A stretch of DNA of 5,983 bases. It comes from Kiritimatiellales bacterium (GTDB taxonomy: Bacteria; Verrucomicrobiota; Kiritimatiellia; Kiritimatiellales; Tichowtungiaceae). This document shows positions 1-5,723 of this stretch, in pieces (positions within the stretch are counted from its first letter, which is position 1; each line of letters starts with the position of its first letter). The translations under genes and the position numbers were made by a program. Location: contig JAQUXG010000111.1 of the NCBI GenBank assembly GCA_028692515.1, positions 1 through 5,983 of the forward strand, given 5' to 3'. Below the pieces are notes generated by a model. That model was not told the origin of the DNA, searched no databases, and saw only the letters and a program-made list of their open reading frames with translations.

Positions 1-1224
1 CAGTAAAGACCATTCCTTACGTTCTGTCTCCGGTTCCTTTTCGCTGTGCCAAGCAAACCACAGGATATCCTTACGGACAACTCCGTCCACATTTGTCCGC
101 TTATAGAGTGTCCAAAGCGGCGCCCAGTTACGTTCCACCGGCGCGGCGTCTTTGATCGGCCAGAGCTCCAGCATCCGGAATCGGGAAACGCCCCCTTCAT
201 TCTGCCAGCTCATCAGCGGCCAGAGTTTCCAATAGTTGGAAATTTCTGTCCGTTCCGCCTCCGGCGACGCAGGCCGATAAATATGATTCATAAAGAAAAG
301 CGGCACGGCCATCCGGCGGGTCTTGACGACTCCGCCCTCCTGCGATTTTTCCGACCAGAAAATCGGCCAGAGCAGGAATGTTCGTTGCTTCAATCCTTCC
401 GGAAAGCGTTTCTGACCCCAGATCGGCCAGATGTAGTTCTTCCTGTATTTTTCGCTGTCCACCCGCTGAATGAACGGCCACGGGCAGGAAATCTTATCCT
501 GCTTTACTCCATCGGTAAACCGGAAGAACGGCGGGAGAATCCACCAGGTGCTCTCCTGTTCCAACTTGGCGCGGCCGCACAGCGGAAACAAAATCCAGGA
601 TTTCCCGGAATCGCCGGGATAAAAATATTCCGCCGAGGTCCAGAACGGCCAGAACAGGAAATGCTTCTCGTATTTCCCTTCCAGCGTGGATTTTCCATAG
701 ATTGGAAAAACCCGGTCGCGCGCAATGCCCGCGCCGCGCGTATGGGAATAAACCGGCCAAAGAACGCTGGTCGTCTTGACATCATTGATCTGACTTTTTC
801 CAAACATTGGAAAAAGCGCGAACATGATTTTGTCGCGGCCGAGAAATTCGTTGATCGTTCCGCCCAGCGGAAACAGCGCGAAGTAGCCCTCGCCGTTTTT
901 GTCGGTTCCCTGAAAATAAAACGGAAGCAACCAGTTGCGGTCGCGAAGCGAGGTCTGGTCGGACGGAAACTGATGTGTCCACCAGAAAATCAGCGCGCGC
1001 GAGCTCTGTTCCTCCTTGAACTCCTTGCGCGAATAGAGCGGCCAGAGATAGTCCTGAACATCCCCTTCCGCAACGGTCGTGTGCGAGTAAAACGGACGCA
1101 CAGCGAAAAAAGAGCCGTTGGTCGTTGTCAAGTTGTCATAAAACGGGGAAAAGCTCCCCTCGGCAGCCGTGCCGCAAAGCACTGCCACCAGCAGAAACAT
1201 TCCAACCTTTTTTATCCGATGCAT
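1..1224 (-). CDS. Secreted WP-repeat protein, unknown function (3' end outside window)
   Basis: This reading frame stays open for 408 codons from ATG 1224 to base 1 and continues beyond the left edge. I do not recognise a family. Residues 1-22 look like a Sec signal peptide: a basic start (H2, R3, K5, K6), a hydrophobic core at about 9-17, and a probable signal peptidase I cut after T19-A20-A21. C17 lacks a proper lipobox because L16 precedes it. From about residue 60 onward a core of hydrophobic-[WF]-P-hydrophobic-aromatic recurs (LWPLY, LFPMFG, LWPVYS, FPIYGK, FWPFW, IWPIWG, LWPIFW and others) near residues 61, 80, 99, 118, 138, 156, 173, 192, 213, 230, 249, 266, 286, 307, 335 and 355, a period of about 19. 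Such an amphipathic, Trp/Tyr/Phe-rich array suggests repeated beta-strands in an exported or outer-membrane protein; this is inference. The start overlaps the end of glmM by 13 bases, implying coupling. An alternative ATG at 1200 has an AAGG ahead of it but would lose the basic n-region. Three TTCCAA/TTGGAA palindromes lie inside the gene. Confidence 0.8.
   Translation of the reverse strand, partial: MHRIKKVGMFLLVAVLCGTAAEGSFSPFYDNLTTTNGSFFAVRPFYSHTTVAEGDVQDYLWPLYSRKEFKEEQSSRALIFWWTHQFPSDQTSLRDRNWLLPFYFQGTDKNGEGYFALFPLGGTINEFLGRDKIMFALFPMFGKSQINDVKTTSVLWPVYSHTRGAGIARDRVFPIYGKSTLEGKYEKHFLFWPFWTSAEYFYPGDSGKSWILFPLCGRAKLEQESTWWILPPFFRFTDGVKQDKISCPWPFIQRVDSEKYRKNYIWPIWGQKRFPEGLKQRTFLLWPIFWSEKSQEGGVVKTRRMAVPLFFMNHIYRPASPEAERTEISNYWKLWPLMSWQNEGGVSRFRMLELWPIKDAAPVERNWAPLWTLYKRTNVDGVVRKDILWFAWHSEKEPETERKEWSLL
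226..242. repeat. TTCCAA palindrome copy 1 (in secreted WP-repeat gene)
   Basis: TTTCCAA-TAG-TTGGAAA: perfect 7-base arms with a 3-base loop. It is read in frame as S-N-Y-W-K (residues about 329-333), nearly the same peptide that copy 4 encodes in an unrelated protein. Confidence 0.85.
691..709. repeat. TTCCAA palindrome copy 2, degenerate (in secreted WP-repeat gene)
   Basis: TTTTCCAT-AGA-TTGGAAAA has the full 19-base layout with one substitution in the left arm. It is read as F-P-I-Y-G-K (residues 173-178), in the same frame as copy 3. Its proline codon is CCA, rare in this gene. Confidence 0.65.
794..816. repeat. TTCCAA palindrome copy 3 (in secreted WP-repeat gene)
   Basis: Arms CTTTTTCCAA and TTGGAAAAAG are perfect over 10 bases around the loop ACA, the longest copy here. 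It is read as L-F-P-M-F-G-K-S (residues 137-144). Confidence 0.9.
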
Positions 1225-2573
1225 TTTTTAACCACGGCAGTAAGTTCTTCAGCAAGGCGGTTTGTCATTTCGTCCGTTGGACCTTCAACCATCACGCGGC
1301 ACATCGGCTGCGTGCCGGAATAACGGATGAGCACGCGGCCTTTGTCGCCCAGTTCAGTTTCAGCGTTTTTAACCGCCTCCTGAAGTCCGGCAATATCCTC
1401 CAGCGGCGGTTTTTGCGCCACGTCAAAGTTGATGAGCCGTTGAGGAAAAACCTTCATTACGTTGGCCAGCTCGGAAAGTTTCTTGCCGGTTTCACTCATG
1501 ATGCTCAGAAGCTGGAGCGCGGCAATAATGCCGTCGCCGGTGGAGTGATGGTTATGGAAAATCACATGCCCGGAAGCTTCGCCGCCGAGCACGGCATCAT
1601 CCTGAATCATCCGTTCGAGCACATAGCGGTCACCAACGGACGTGACCGCCACATTGATGTCCATCTCTTTCATGGCGGCAAGGAACCCGAAGTTGCTCAT
1701 GACGGTGGCAACCACCTCATTGTTTTTAAGCATCCCGCGCTCTTTATACTGCCGCGCGCAAATGGCAATAATCTGGTCGCCGGAAAGTTCCGCGCCGGTT
1801 TCGTCGACCACGATCAGTCGGTCCGCATCGCCGTCGAAGGCCAGCCCGACATCCGCGCCGATCGACAGCACCTTGGCTTTCAGATCGTTGGTGTGCTGCG
1901 AGCCGCAGTTGTCGTTAATGTTCATCCCGTTGGGTGAAACATGGATTGCCGATACGGATGCGCCCAGCTCCGAAAAAATGATCGGCGCAACTTTGTAGGC
2001 AGCGCCGTTGGCGCAGTCGAGGGCGATCTTCATGCCGTCGAGCGTCATGCCTTCCGGAAAAGTTTTTTTACAGAAAACAATATAGCGGCCAACGGCATCA
2101 TCGATGCGTTTGGCTTTGCCGATATCGGACTCTGTTGAGCGAACATCGCGCAGTTTATGGCTGCTAATCAGCTCTTCCATTTCGGCTTCTTCGGCATCCG
2201 GCAGTTTATAGCCGGTGCGCGAAAAGATTTTGATGCCGTTGTCGTGATAGGGATTATGCGAAGCAGAGATGACAATTCCGGCATCGGCACGCATGTCCTG
2301 TGTGATAAAGGCAACGCCGGGAGTCGGCAGCGGGCCGAGCAGAAGCACATCCACGCCCATGGAGCAGACACCGGCGGTAAGCGCATTTTCGAGCATGTAG
2401 CCGCTAAGACGGGTATCTTTGCCGATCACAATGCGCGGGCGGGTTCCTTTTTCGCGGTGATATTCTTTGCAGACATACGCAACCGCGCGGCCGATTTCTA
2501 AAGCCTGCTCAGCGGTCATATTACCCATGTTCGCCATGCCGCGAACGCCGTCGGTTCCAAAAAGTTTACCCAT
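1212..2573 (-). CDS. glmM: Phosphoglucosamine mutase GlmM
   Basis: This cytoplasmic enzyme interconverts glucosamine-6-phosphate and glucosamine-1-phosphate on the route to UDP-GlcNAc for peptidoglycan and LPS. The 453-residue length is typical of the family. All alpha-D-phosphohexomutase landmarks are visible: the N-terminal KLFGTDGVRG; the phosphoserine loop SASHNP at 103-108 with catalytic S105; the Mg2+ loop DGDADR at 247-252; the sugar-binding GEASGH at 331-336; and the phosphate-binding loop RYSGTQP at 417-423. The last has Q where GlmM usually has E (SGTEP). I chose ATG 2573 because the conserved GKLFGTDG follows it directly and an AAGG-type ribosome site lies 8 bases upstream. The in-frame ATG at 2609 would add 12 non-conserved residues and overlap the preceding gene. 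The gene starts 10 bases after the beta-helix gene and its end overlaps the secreted-protein gene, so it is an inner gene of the operon. Confidence 0.97.
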   Translation of the reverse strand: MGKLFGTDGVRGMANMGNMTAEQALEIGRAVAYVCKEYHREKGTRPRIVIGKDTRLSGYMLENALTAGVCSMGVDVLLLGPLPTPGVAFITQDMRADAGIVISASHNPYHDNGIKIFSRTGYKLPDAEEAEMEELISSHKLRDVRSTESDIGKAKRIDDAVGRYIVFCKKTFPEGMTLDGMKIALDCANGAAYKVAPIIFSELGASVSAIHVSPNGMNINDNCGSQHTNDLKAKVLSIGADVGLAFDGDADRLIVVDETGAELSGDQIIAICARQYKERGMLKNNEVVATVMSNFGFLAAMKEMDINVAVTSVGDRYVLERMIQDDAVLGGEASGHVIFHNHHSTGDGIIAALQLLSIMSETGKKLSELANVMKVFPQRLINFDVAQKPPLEDIAGLQEAVKNAETELGDKGRVLIRYSGTQPMCRVMVEGPTDEMTNRLAEELTAVVKKCIG

Positions 2574-2583
2574 GGTGTTTCCC

Positions 2584-3648
2584 TTAATTCCAAAGTGTTT
2601 CTGATTCATCGACGATCGACTGAAGCCATGCCGTTGCCCCGGCGCGCGCGCCGGTGCTTAAATTCTGTATTGCGGCGATGTAGTTCGTCTTGTCCGCCTT
2701 TTCAATTTCGCTCATGAGGCTCGCCGAAGCAACGGTGTCGAGTGGAGTTTTCCAATGGTTGGAAAATTCCGGCCATCTCTTTCCAAACATTGGAACCCCG
2801 CTGCCAGCGGGGCAAGCTTTTGCGGCAAATTGTTCCAATCGTTGGAAACGTTCGTTCAGAATCAGATCGAGGTTGGCGAGCGCACCGTCAAAACAGGCCT
2901 GATCGTATTCGTCGCGGATGAAGAGAACGCGGACGTTCTGGTACCACGCTTTGAGCGCGCGGATGTTACCGATGTAGATGAGGTTGTTTTTGACGATGCG
3001 GTCGATGTGGCCGTAAACGCCAGGCTCAAAGGCAACGGTTTTTTCTGCCGGGGCGGCAGGAACGTGCAGCCGGTTTTCTTCGAGAAGGTCTTGGCGGCAG
3101 ATTCCGCCTGCGGCGACGACGCTGCCGTAGGCGATGCGCGCCGGGCCGACGAGTCCGCCCTGCCCGCCCAGGAAGACGGGGGTTTGATTGAGCAACACGC
3201 CACGCGGCACGTCGCCGACGAGCGAGGCGGTGGCTTTGTCCTGATTGGGCGTGAAGTTGAAGTGAATGTAGGAGGAGCCGACTTCGCTGTGGTTTTTACG
3301 GCTGGTGCCGCCGGCCATGAGGATGTCGCAAAAATTGATGAGACTGCCGAGCGTGACGAATGGAAGAAGAACCGTCTGCTTGAGCCCAACGGTATGCGCG
3401 CCGCCGGCTTCTTCTTCAAGAATGGTTCCGGCGCGCACGTGCGCGCCGCTGGCCATATTGGCACCGTCGAGAAATACCGCGCCGGAAAAAAAACCGCCTT
3501 TGAGTTTTACGCCGCGGCCAAGCTGGCAATTTTCGAGGACGACCGGTCCCTCTGAACCGATCACACCGCCGGGGCCAATCGAGGAGCCGCTGATCCTGCA
3601 TCCGGGGTGGATGAGGGCATCGCGGGAAATATTATTTCCATCGCTCAT
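2584..3648 (-). CDS. Stand-alone left-handed beta-helix protein, GlmU acetyltransferase-like
   Basis: This 354-residue protein begins with hexapeptide-type coils (residues about 10-185, for example IHPGCRISGSSIGPGGVIG) that fold as a left-handed beta-helix in this superfamily. Residues 100-185 carry a conserved block (LINFCDILMAGGTSRKNHSE, then GSSYIHFNFTP and VFLGGQGGLVGPARIAYGSV) like that of proteins often labelled UDP-N-acetylglucosamine pyrophosphorylase. HFNFTP (129-134) resembles the CNYDG region of the GlmU acetyltransferase domain. The N-terminal nucleotidyltransferase domain with its GxGTRM loop is absent, so uridylyltransfer is unlikely. Residues about 205-354 are a mostly helical tail. 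Placed directly before glmM, it may acetylate glucosamine-1-phosphate, but this is inference; another sugar or acyl acceptor is possible. The start ATG overlaps the stop of the upstream small gene (ATGA). Residues about 268-301 are encoded by a cluster of palindromes and look like a late insertion. Confidence 0.85.
   Translation of the reverse strand: MSDGNNISRDALIHPGCRISGSSIGPGGVIGSEGPVVLENCQLGRGVKLKGGFFSGAVFLDGANMASGAHVRAGTILEEEAGGAHTVGLKQTVLLPFVTLGSLINFCDILMAGGTSRKNHSEVGSSYIHFNFTPNQDKATASLVGDVPRGVLLNQTPVFLGGQGGLVGPARIAYGSVVAAGGICRQDLLEENRLHVPAAPAEKTVAFEPGVYGHIDRIVKNNLIYIGNIRALKAWYQNVRVLFIRDEYDQACFDGALANLDLILNERFQRLEQFAAKACPAGSGVPMFGKRWPEFSNHWKTPLDTVASASLMSEIEKADKTNYIAAIQNLSTGARAGATAWLQSIVDESETLWN
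2639..2654. repeat. 16-base perfect GC palindrome (in beta-helix gene)
   Basis: CCGGCGCGCGCGCCGG is its own reverse complement. It lies in the codons for the G-A-R-A-G-A stretch (residues about 333-338) of the beta-helix protein. Alternating Ala/Arg/Gly codons in GC-rich DNA can produce this by chance. Confidence 0.5.
2748..2766. repeat. TTCCAA palindrome copy 4 (in beta-helix gene)
   Basis: TTTTCCAA-TGG-TTGGAAAA: perfect 8-base arms. It is read as F-S-N-H-W-K (residues 295-300). It is the first of three copies clustered within 100 bases. Confidence 0.9.
2781..2795. repeat. TTCCAA palindrome copy 5 (in beta-helix gene)
   Basis: TTCCAA-ACA-TTGGAA: 6-base arms with the same loop as copy 3. 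It is read as V-P-M-F-G-K (residues 285-290), one frame away from copy 4. It directly abuts the GC-rich inverted repeat that follows. Confidence 0.85.
2796..2812. repeat. GC-rich inverted repeat between palindromes
   Basis: CCCCGCTG-C-CAGCGGGG: perfect 8-base arms around one base, wedged between palindrome copies 5 and 6. It encodes C-P-A-G-S-G (residues 279-284). It looks like part of a composite element rather than a terminator: it is inside a gene and no T-run follows. Confidence 0.7.
2833..2847. repeat. TTCCAA palindrome copy 6 (in beta-helix gene)
   Basis: TTCCAA-TCG-TTGGAA: 6-base arms. It is read as F-Q-R-L-E (residues 268-272), the third reading frame used by the family in this one gene. 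Confidence 0.85.
3429..3448. repeat. 20-base perfect GC palindrome (in beta-helix gene)
   Basis: The half-site CGGCGCGCAC is followed at once by its reverse complement GTGCGCGCCG, with no loop. It covers the codons for G-A-H-V-R-A (residues about 68-73) in the beta-helix coils. Confidence 0.55.
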
Positions 3649-3821
3649 TTAAGTAGTGCCCCGATGGTGATTCCGATGCCGGTAAAAATCAGCAATGCGA
3701 TGGATGTTTTCAGTTTCACAGCAAAGGAGAAGAGTTCGACGGTGGTGTTGCCGCCGGTAAAGATAAAAAAGAGTACGCACAGCGCAATTAATAACAGAGC
3801 CCAAATCAACGTTTTACTCAT
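3645..3821 (-). CDS. Small LapA-like (DUF1049-type) inner-membrane protein
   Basis: This is a 58-residue protein with two predicted transmembrane helices (about residues 5-22 and 39-57). They are joined by a short polar loop containing GGNTTVELFSFAVKLKTS. The helix, asparagine-containing loop with V-x-L-F, helix, then Gly-rich end (GIGITIGALL) is the layout of the LapA domain, whose E. coli member acts in LPS assembly and control of LpxC turnover. Sequence identity to LapA cannot be judged here, so the family call is moderate. I chose ATG 3821 because AGGAGG lies 6 bases upstream; the in-frame TTG at 3827 directly abuts that site and cannot use it. The stop overlaps the start of the beta-helix gene in an ATGA, so the two are probably translated together. 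If LapA-like, it would fit a cell-envelope operon. Confidence 0.75.
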   Translation of the reverse strand: MSKTLIWALLLIALCVLFFIFTGGNTTVELFSFAVKLKTSIALLIFTGIGITIGALLK

Positions 3822-3827
3822 AGACAA

Positions 3828-3833
3828 CCTCCT
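3828..3833 (-). promoter_or_regulatory. Strong Shine-Dalgarno site of the LapA-like gene
   Basis: CCTCCT on the plus strand reads AGGAGG on the coding strand, a perfect anti-16S match 6 bases before ATG 3821. It decides that start over the TTG at 3827. It is the best ribosome site seen in the window; the two following genes rely on overlap or a short gap. Confidence 0.85.
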
Positions 3834-3906
3834 GCAGATAAGACCGGGGTGAAGTTACAATGATTGAAAAGAGGGAGCAATCGTTTTTACCGACTTGGCA
3901 AAGAAC

Positions 3907-4323
3907 TTACAGCCCATCTAAATCGGGCGTTTGTTCAAAGGCGCTGTAGATCCACTCCAGAATGGATTCAAACCGGGCATCGCCGTGCAGAGATGCCAGA
4001 TCGGGATCTTTTTTCATGGCATCATAATCGTTATAGCCCAGTTCAACCGCACGGTTGAGCGCATCAAATGCGTCATCGGCCCGATCGGAAAGTGCCAGAC
4101 TGCATGCGAGGTTGTACCAGACTACCGGATCTTCCGCACAAAGCCGGCTGAGGTGTTCATCCACGCGCAGGCCGTCGGCATAAGCCCCGGTGCGGGTGTA
4201 TAGATCGCCCAGAGCGCGCATGACGTTGGTATCTTCAGGCAATCGCCGCGCGATGGCCTGTAAGAATTCCAGTTCCTGTTTGTTTTCGCGGAGGTCTTCC
4301 GGCTGATTATCAATAGGTATCAC
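3907..4323 (-). CDS. Small TPR-repeat protein
   Basis: This is a 138-residue soluble protein with no signal peptide. Two tetratricopeptide repeats are readable: about 33-66 (NVMRALGDLYTRTGAYADGL) and about 67-100 (VVWYNLACSLALSDRADDAF), with the small/aromatic pattern W-x2-L-[AG]-x3-Y/L typical of TPR helix A. The tail KDPDLASLHGDARFESIL (105-122) is a common ending of TPR proteins. TPRs mediate protein-protein contacts; no enzyme domain is present and the partner is unknown. The chosen start is GTG at 4323, 15 bases after the gltA stop. No strong ribosome site is visible and no in-frame ATG exists between the gltA stop and this point, so the start is the weakest part of the call. It is probably co-transcribed with gltA. 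An 85-base gap separates it from the LapA-like gene. Confidence 0.85.
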   Translation of the reverse strand: MIPIDNQPEDLRENKQELEFLQAIARRLPEDTNVMRALGDLYTRTGAYADGLRVDEHLSRLCAEDPVVWYNLACSLALSDRADDAFDALNRAVELGYNDYDAMKKDPDLASLHGDARFESILEWIYSAFEQTPDLDGL

Positions 4324-4338
4324 GGTGATGAAAATCCA

Positions 4339-5634
4339 TTATTTGCGTTTGGCAATCGGCGTTACCTTGCGCAGGTTCGGGCCGGTATAAACCTGACGCG
4401 GACGGGCGATAGGGGTCTCGCTGTTATTCATCTCAAGCCATTGCGCGATCCAGCCCGGCAGACGACCGATAGCGAACATAACGGTGAACATATTGGTCGG
4501 AATGCCCATCTCGCGATAGGTGAGTCCGGTATAGAAATCGACGTTCGGGTAGAGATTGCGTTCCTGGAAGTACGAATCGTTCAGCGCCCGTTCTTCCAGC
4601 TCCTGCGCGATGTCGAGCAACGGGTCTTTAGTGTTCGTCGCAGCAATTACCTTTTTACAAAGCTCTTTGGCAATTTTTGCGCGCGGGTCATAGGATTTAT
4701 AAACGCGGTGGCCAAAACCCATCAGCCGGAACGGGCTGCGCGGATTTTTGGCGCGTTCGATGACTTTACTAACATCGCCGCCTTCGCGGTAAATCTCTTC
4801 GAGCATCTCAATCACGTGCTGATTCGCGCCGCCGTGACGCGGTCCCCATAGAGCGCAAATACCCGCAGCGATGGAGGCATAAAGATTGATGCCTGAGCTG
4901 CCAACACCGCGCACTACCGAGGTGGAACAGTTCTGCTCGTGGTCAGCATGAATGATCAGTAGCTTGTTGAGCGCGTCGGCCATCACCGGATTAATCGGCT
5001 CTTTGCGAACCGGCGAGCTGAACATCATGTTCAGGAAATTTTCGCAGTACTTCAGATCGTGGCGCGGATAGATCGTCGGTTCACCGATCGACTTCTTATA
5101 GGAAAAGGCAGCGATGGTGCGTAACTTGGAAATCAGCCGTGTGACCGTCATATCCAGATCTTCTTTAACATCCTGCCCCAGCTCCGGATAGAACGAGGAC
5201 AGAGAAACCGCCATGGCGGAGAGAATGGCCATCGGATGGGAATGCTCGGGATAGTTGCTGAAGAAATCTTTCATGTCCTCATGGATCATGGAGTGCTGAT
5301 TCAACAGCTGGCTGTAGCGGTCTTTCTGTACGGCGGTCGGCAGCGACCCGTGCACCAGCAGATACGCGACTTCGATGAACTCGCATTTTTCGGCCAGGTC
5401 GGCCACGTCATAACCGCGATAGCGCAGAATGCCTTTTTCGCCGTCAATAAAAGTGATGTCGCTGGCGCACGAGCCGGTATTCATAAAACCCGAATCGTAG
5501 GTAATCAGGCCGGTTTCCTTGCGCAGCTTGGAAATGTCGATGGCCCGCTCGCCTTCGGTTCCTTCATAAACCGGATAGGTCAGGGTTTTTCCATCTACAC
5601 GGATTTCAGCTGTTCCATTTTTTTCCATCTTCAT
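4339..5634 (-). CDS. gltA: Type II citrate synthase
   Basis: The enzyme condenses acetyl-CoA and oxaloacetate to citrate and CoA, the entry step of the TCA cycle, in the cytoplasm. The 431 residues match the type II (E. coli-like, about 427 aa) class, with the beta-rich N-terminal domain (about 1-50) that type I and short archaeal or Gram-positive forms lack. Key residues are present: HADHEQN (229-235), which contributes to oxaloacetate binding; the catalytic histidine H268 in GPRHGGAN; H309 in GFGHRVYK; and D366 in YPNVDFY. The H268/H309/D366 spacing equals that of E. coli H264/H305/D362. ATG 5634 is used, with a modest GAGAG-type ribosome site upstream; an ATG two codons later (5628) is also possible. 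A sigma70-like promoter lies in the 89-base gap before it, so it can be expressed independently of glmS. Confidence 0.98.
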   Translation of the reverse strand: MKMEKNGTAEIRVDGKTLTYPVYEGTEGERAIDISKLRKETGLITYDSGFMNTGSCASDITFIDGEKGILRYRGYDVADLAEKCEFIEVAYLLVHGSLPTAVQKDRYSQLLNQHSMIHEDMKDFFSNYPEHSHPMAILSAMAVSLSSFYPELGQDVKEDLDMTVTRLISKLRTIAAFSYKKSIGEPTIYPRHDLKYCENFLNMMFSSPVRKEPINPVMADALNKLLIIHADHEQNCSTSVVRGVGSSGINLYASIAAGICALWGPRHGGANQHVIEMLEEIYREGGDVSKVIERAKNPRSPFRLMGFGHRVYKSYDPRAKIAKELCKKVIAATNTKDPLLDIAQELEERALNDSYFQERNLYPNVDFYTGLTYREMGIPTNMFTVMFAIGRLPGWIAQWLEMNNSETPIARPRQVYTGPNLRKVTPIAKRK

Positions 5635-5670
5635 ACACCAACTCTCTCTGACAATTTAAAAGGGTCGCGG

Positions 5671-5700
5671 ATTGTATTGATCCGAACCAGTCCTGTTCAA
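5671..5700 (-). promoter_or_regulatory. Putative sigma70-type promoter for gltA
   Basis: On the coding strand TTGAAC (5695-5700; four of six bases match TTGACA) is followed after 18 bases by TACAAT (5671-5676; five of six match TATAAT). It lies 37 bases upstream of the gltA start, in the only sizeable gap between glmS and gltA. This is a pattern match only; the sigma factor consensus of this organism is unknown. Confidence 0.55.
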
Positions 5701-5723
5701 GCAAAAATCCCGCCCCGAGCCGT

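Noticed and set aside
197..982. Several short minus-strand frames in the left region
   Set aside because: They overlap the continuous 408-codon frame in other phases and lack ribosome sites or domain signals.
1160..1180. Lipobox at C17 of the secreted WP-repeat protein
   Set aside because: The residue before the cysteine is Leu, not Gly, Ala or Ser; T-A-A at 19-21 gives a better signal peptidase I site.
46..1323. Long plus-strand open frame of 425 codons
   Set aside because: It lies opposite the secreted WP-repeat gene and runs into glmM. Its product is rich in Arg/Pro/His without domain pattern, while the minus strand gives a signal peptide and a regular repeat. The lack of stops is a by-product of the GC-rich codons opposite.
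2574..2609. Upstream ATG start for glmM at 2609
   Set aside because: It would add 12 residues not found in GlmM proteins and overlap the end of the preceding gene; ATG 2573 has a ribosome site and the conserved N-terminus.
226..2847. CRISPR array
   Set aside because: The repeats are short palindromes with irregular spacing (33 to about 1,950 bases) inside coding genes, with no uniform spacers.
2755..3555. Plus-strand open frame of 266 codons
   Set aside because: It is antisense to the beta-helix gene, whose hexapeptide coils and conserved blocks are unambiguous. The plus-strand product shows no recognisable family.
3834..3906. Possible promoter (TTGCTC-17-TAACTT) before the LapA-like gene
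   Set aside because: Each box matches the consensus at only three of six bases, too weak to list, although a promoter in this 85-base gap is plausible.
3842..3906. Possible terminator after the TPR gene
   Set aside because: The only stem is GATTG/CAATC with an 11-base loop and no T-run on the 3' side.
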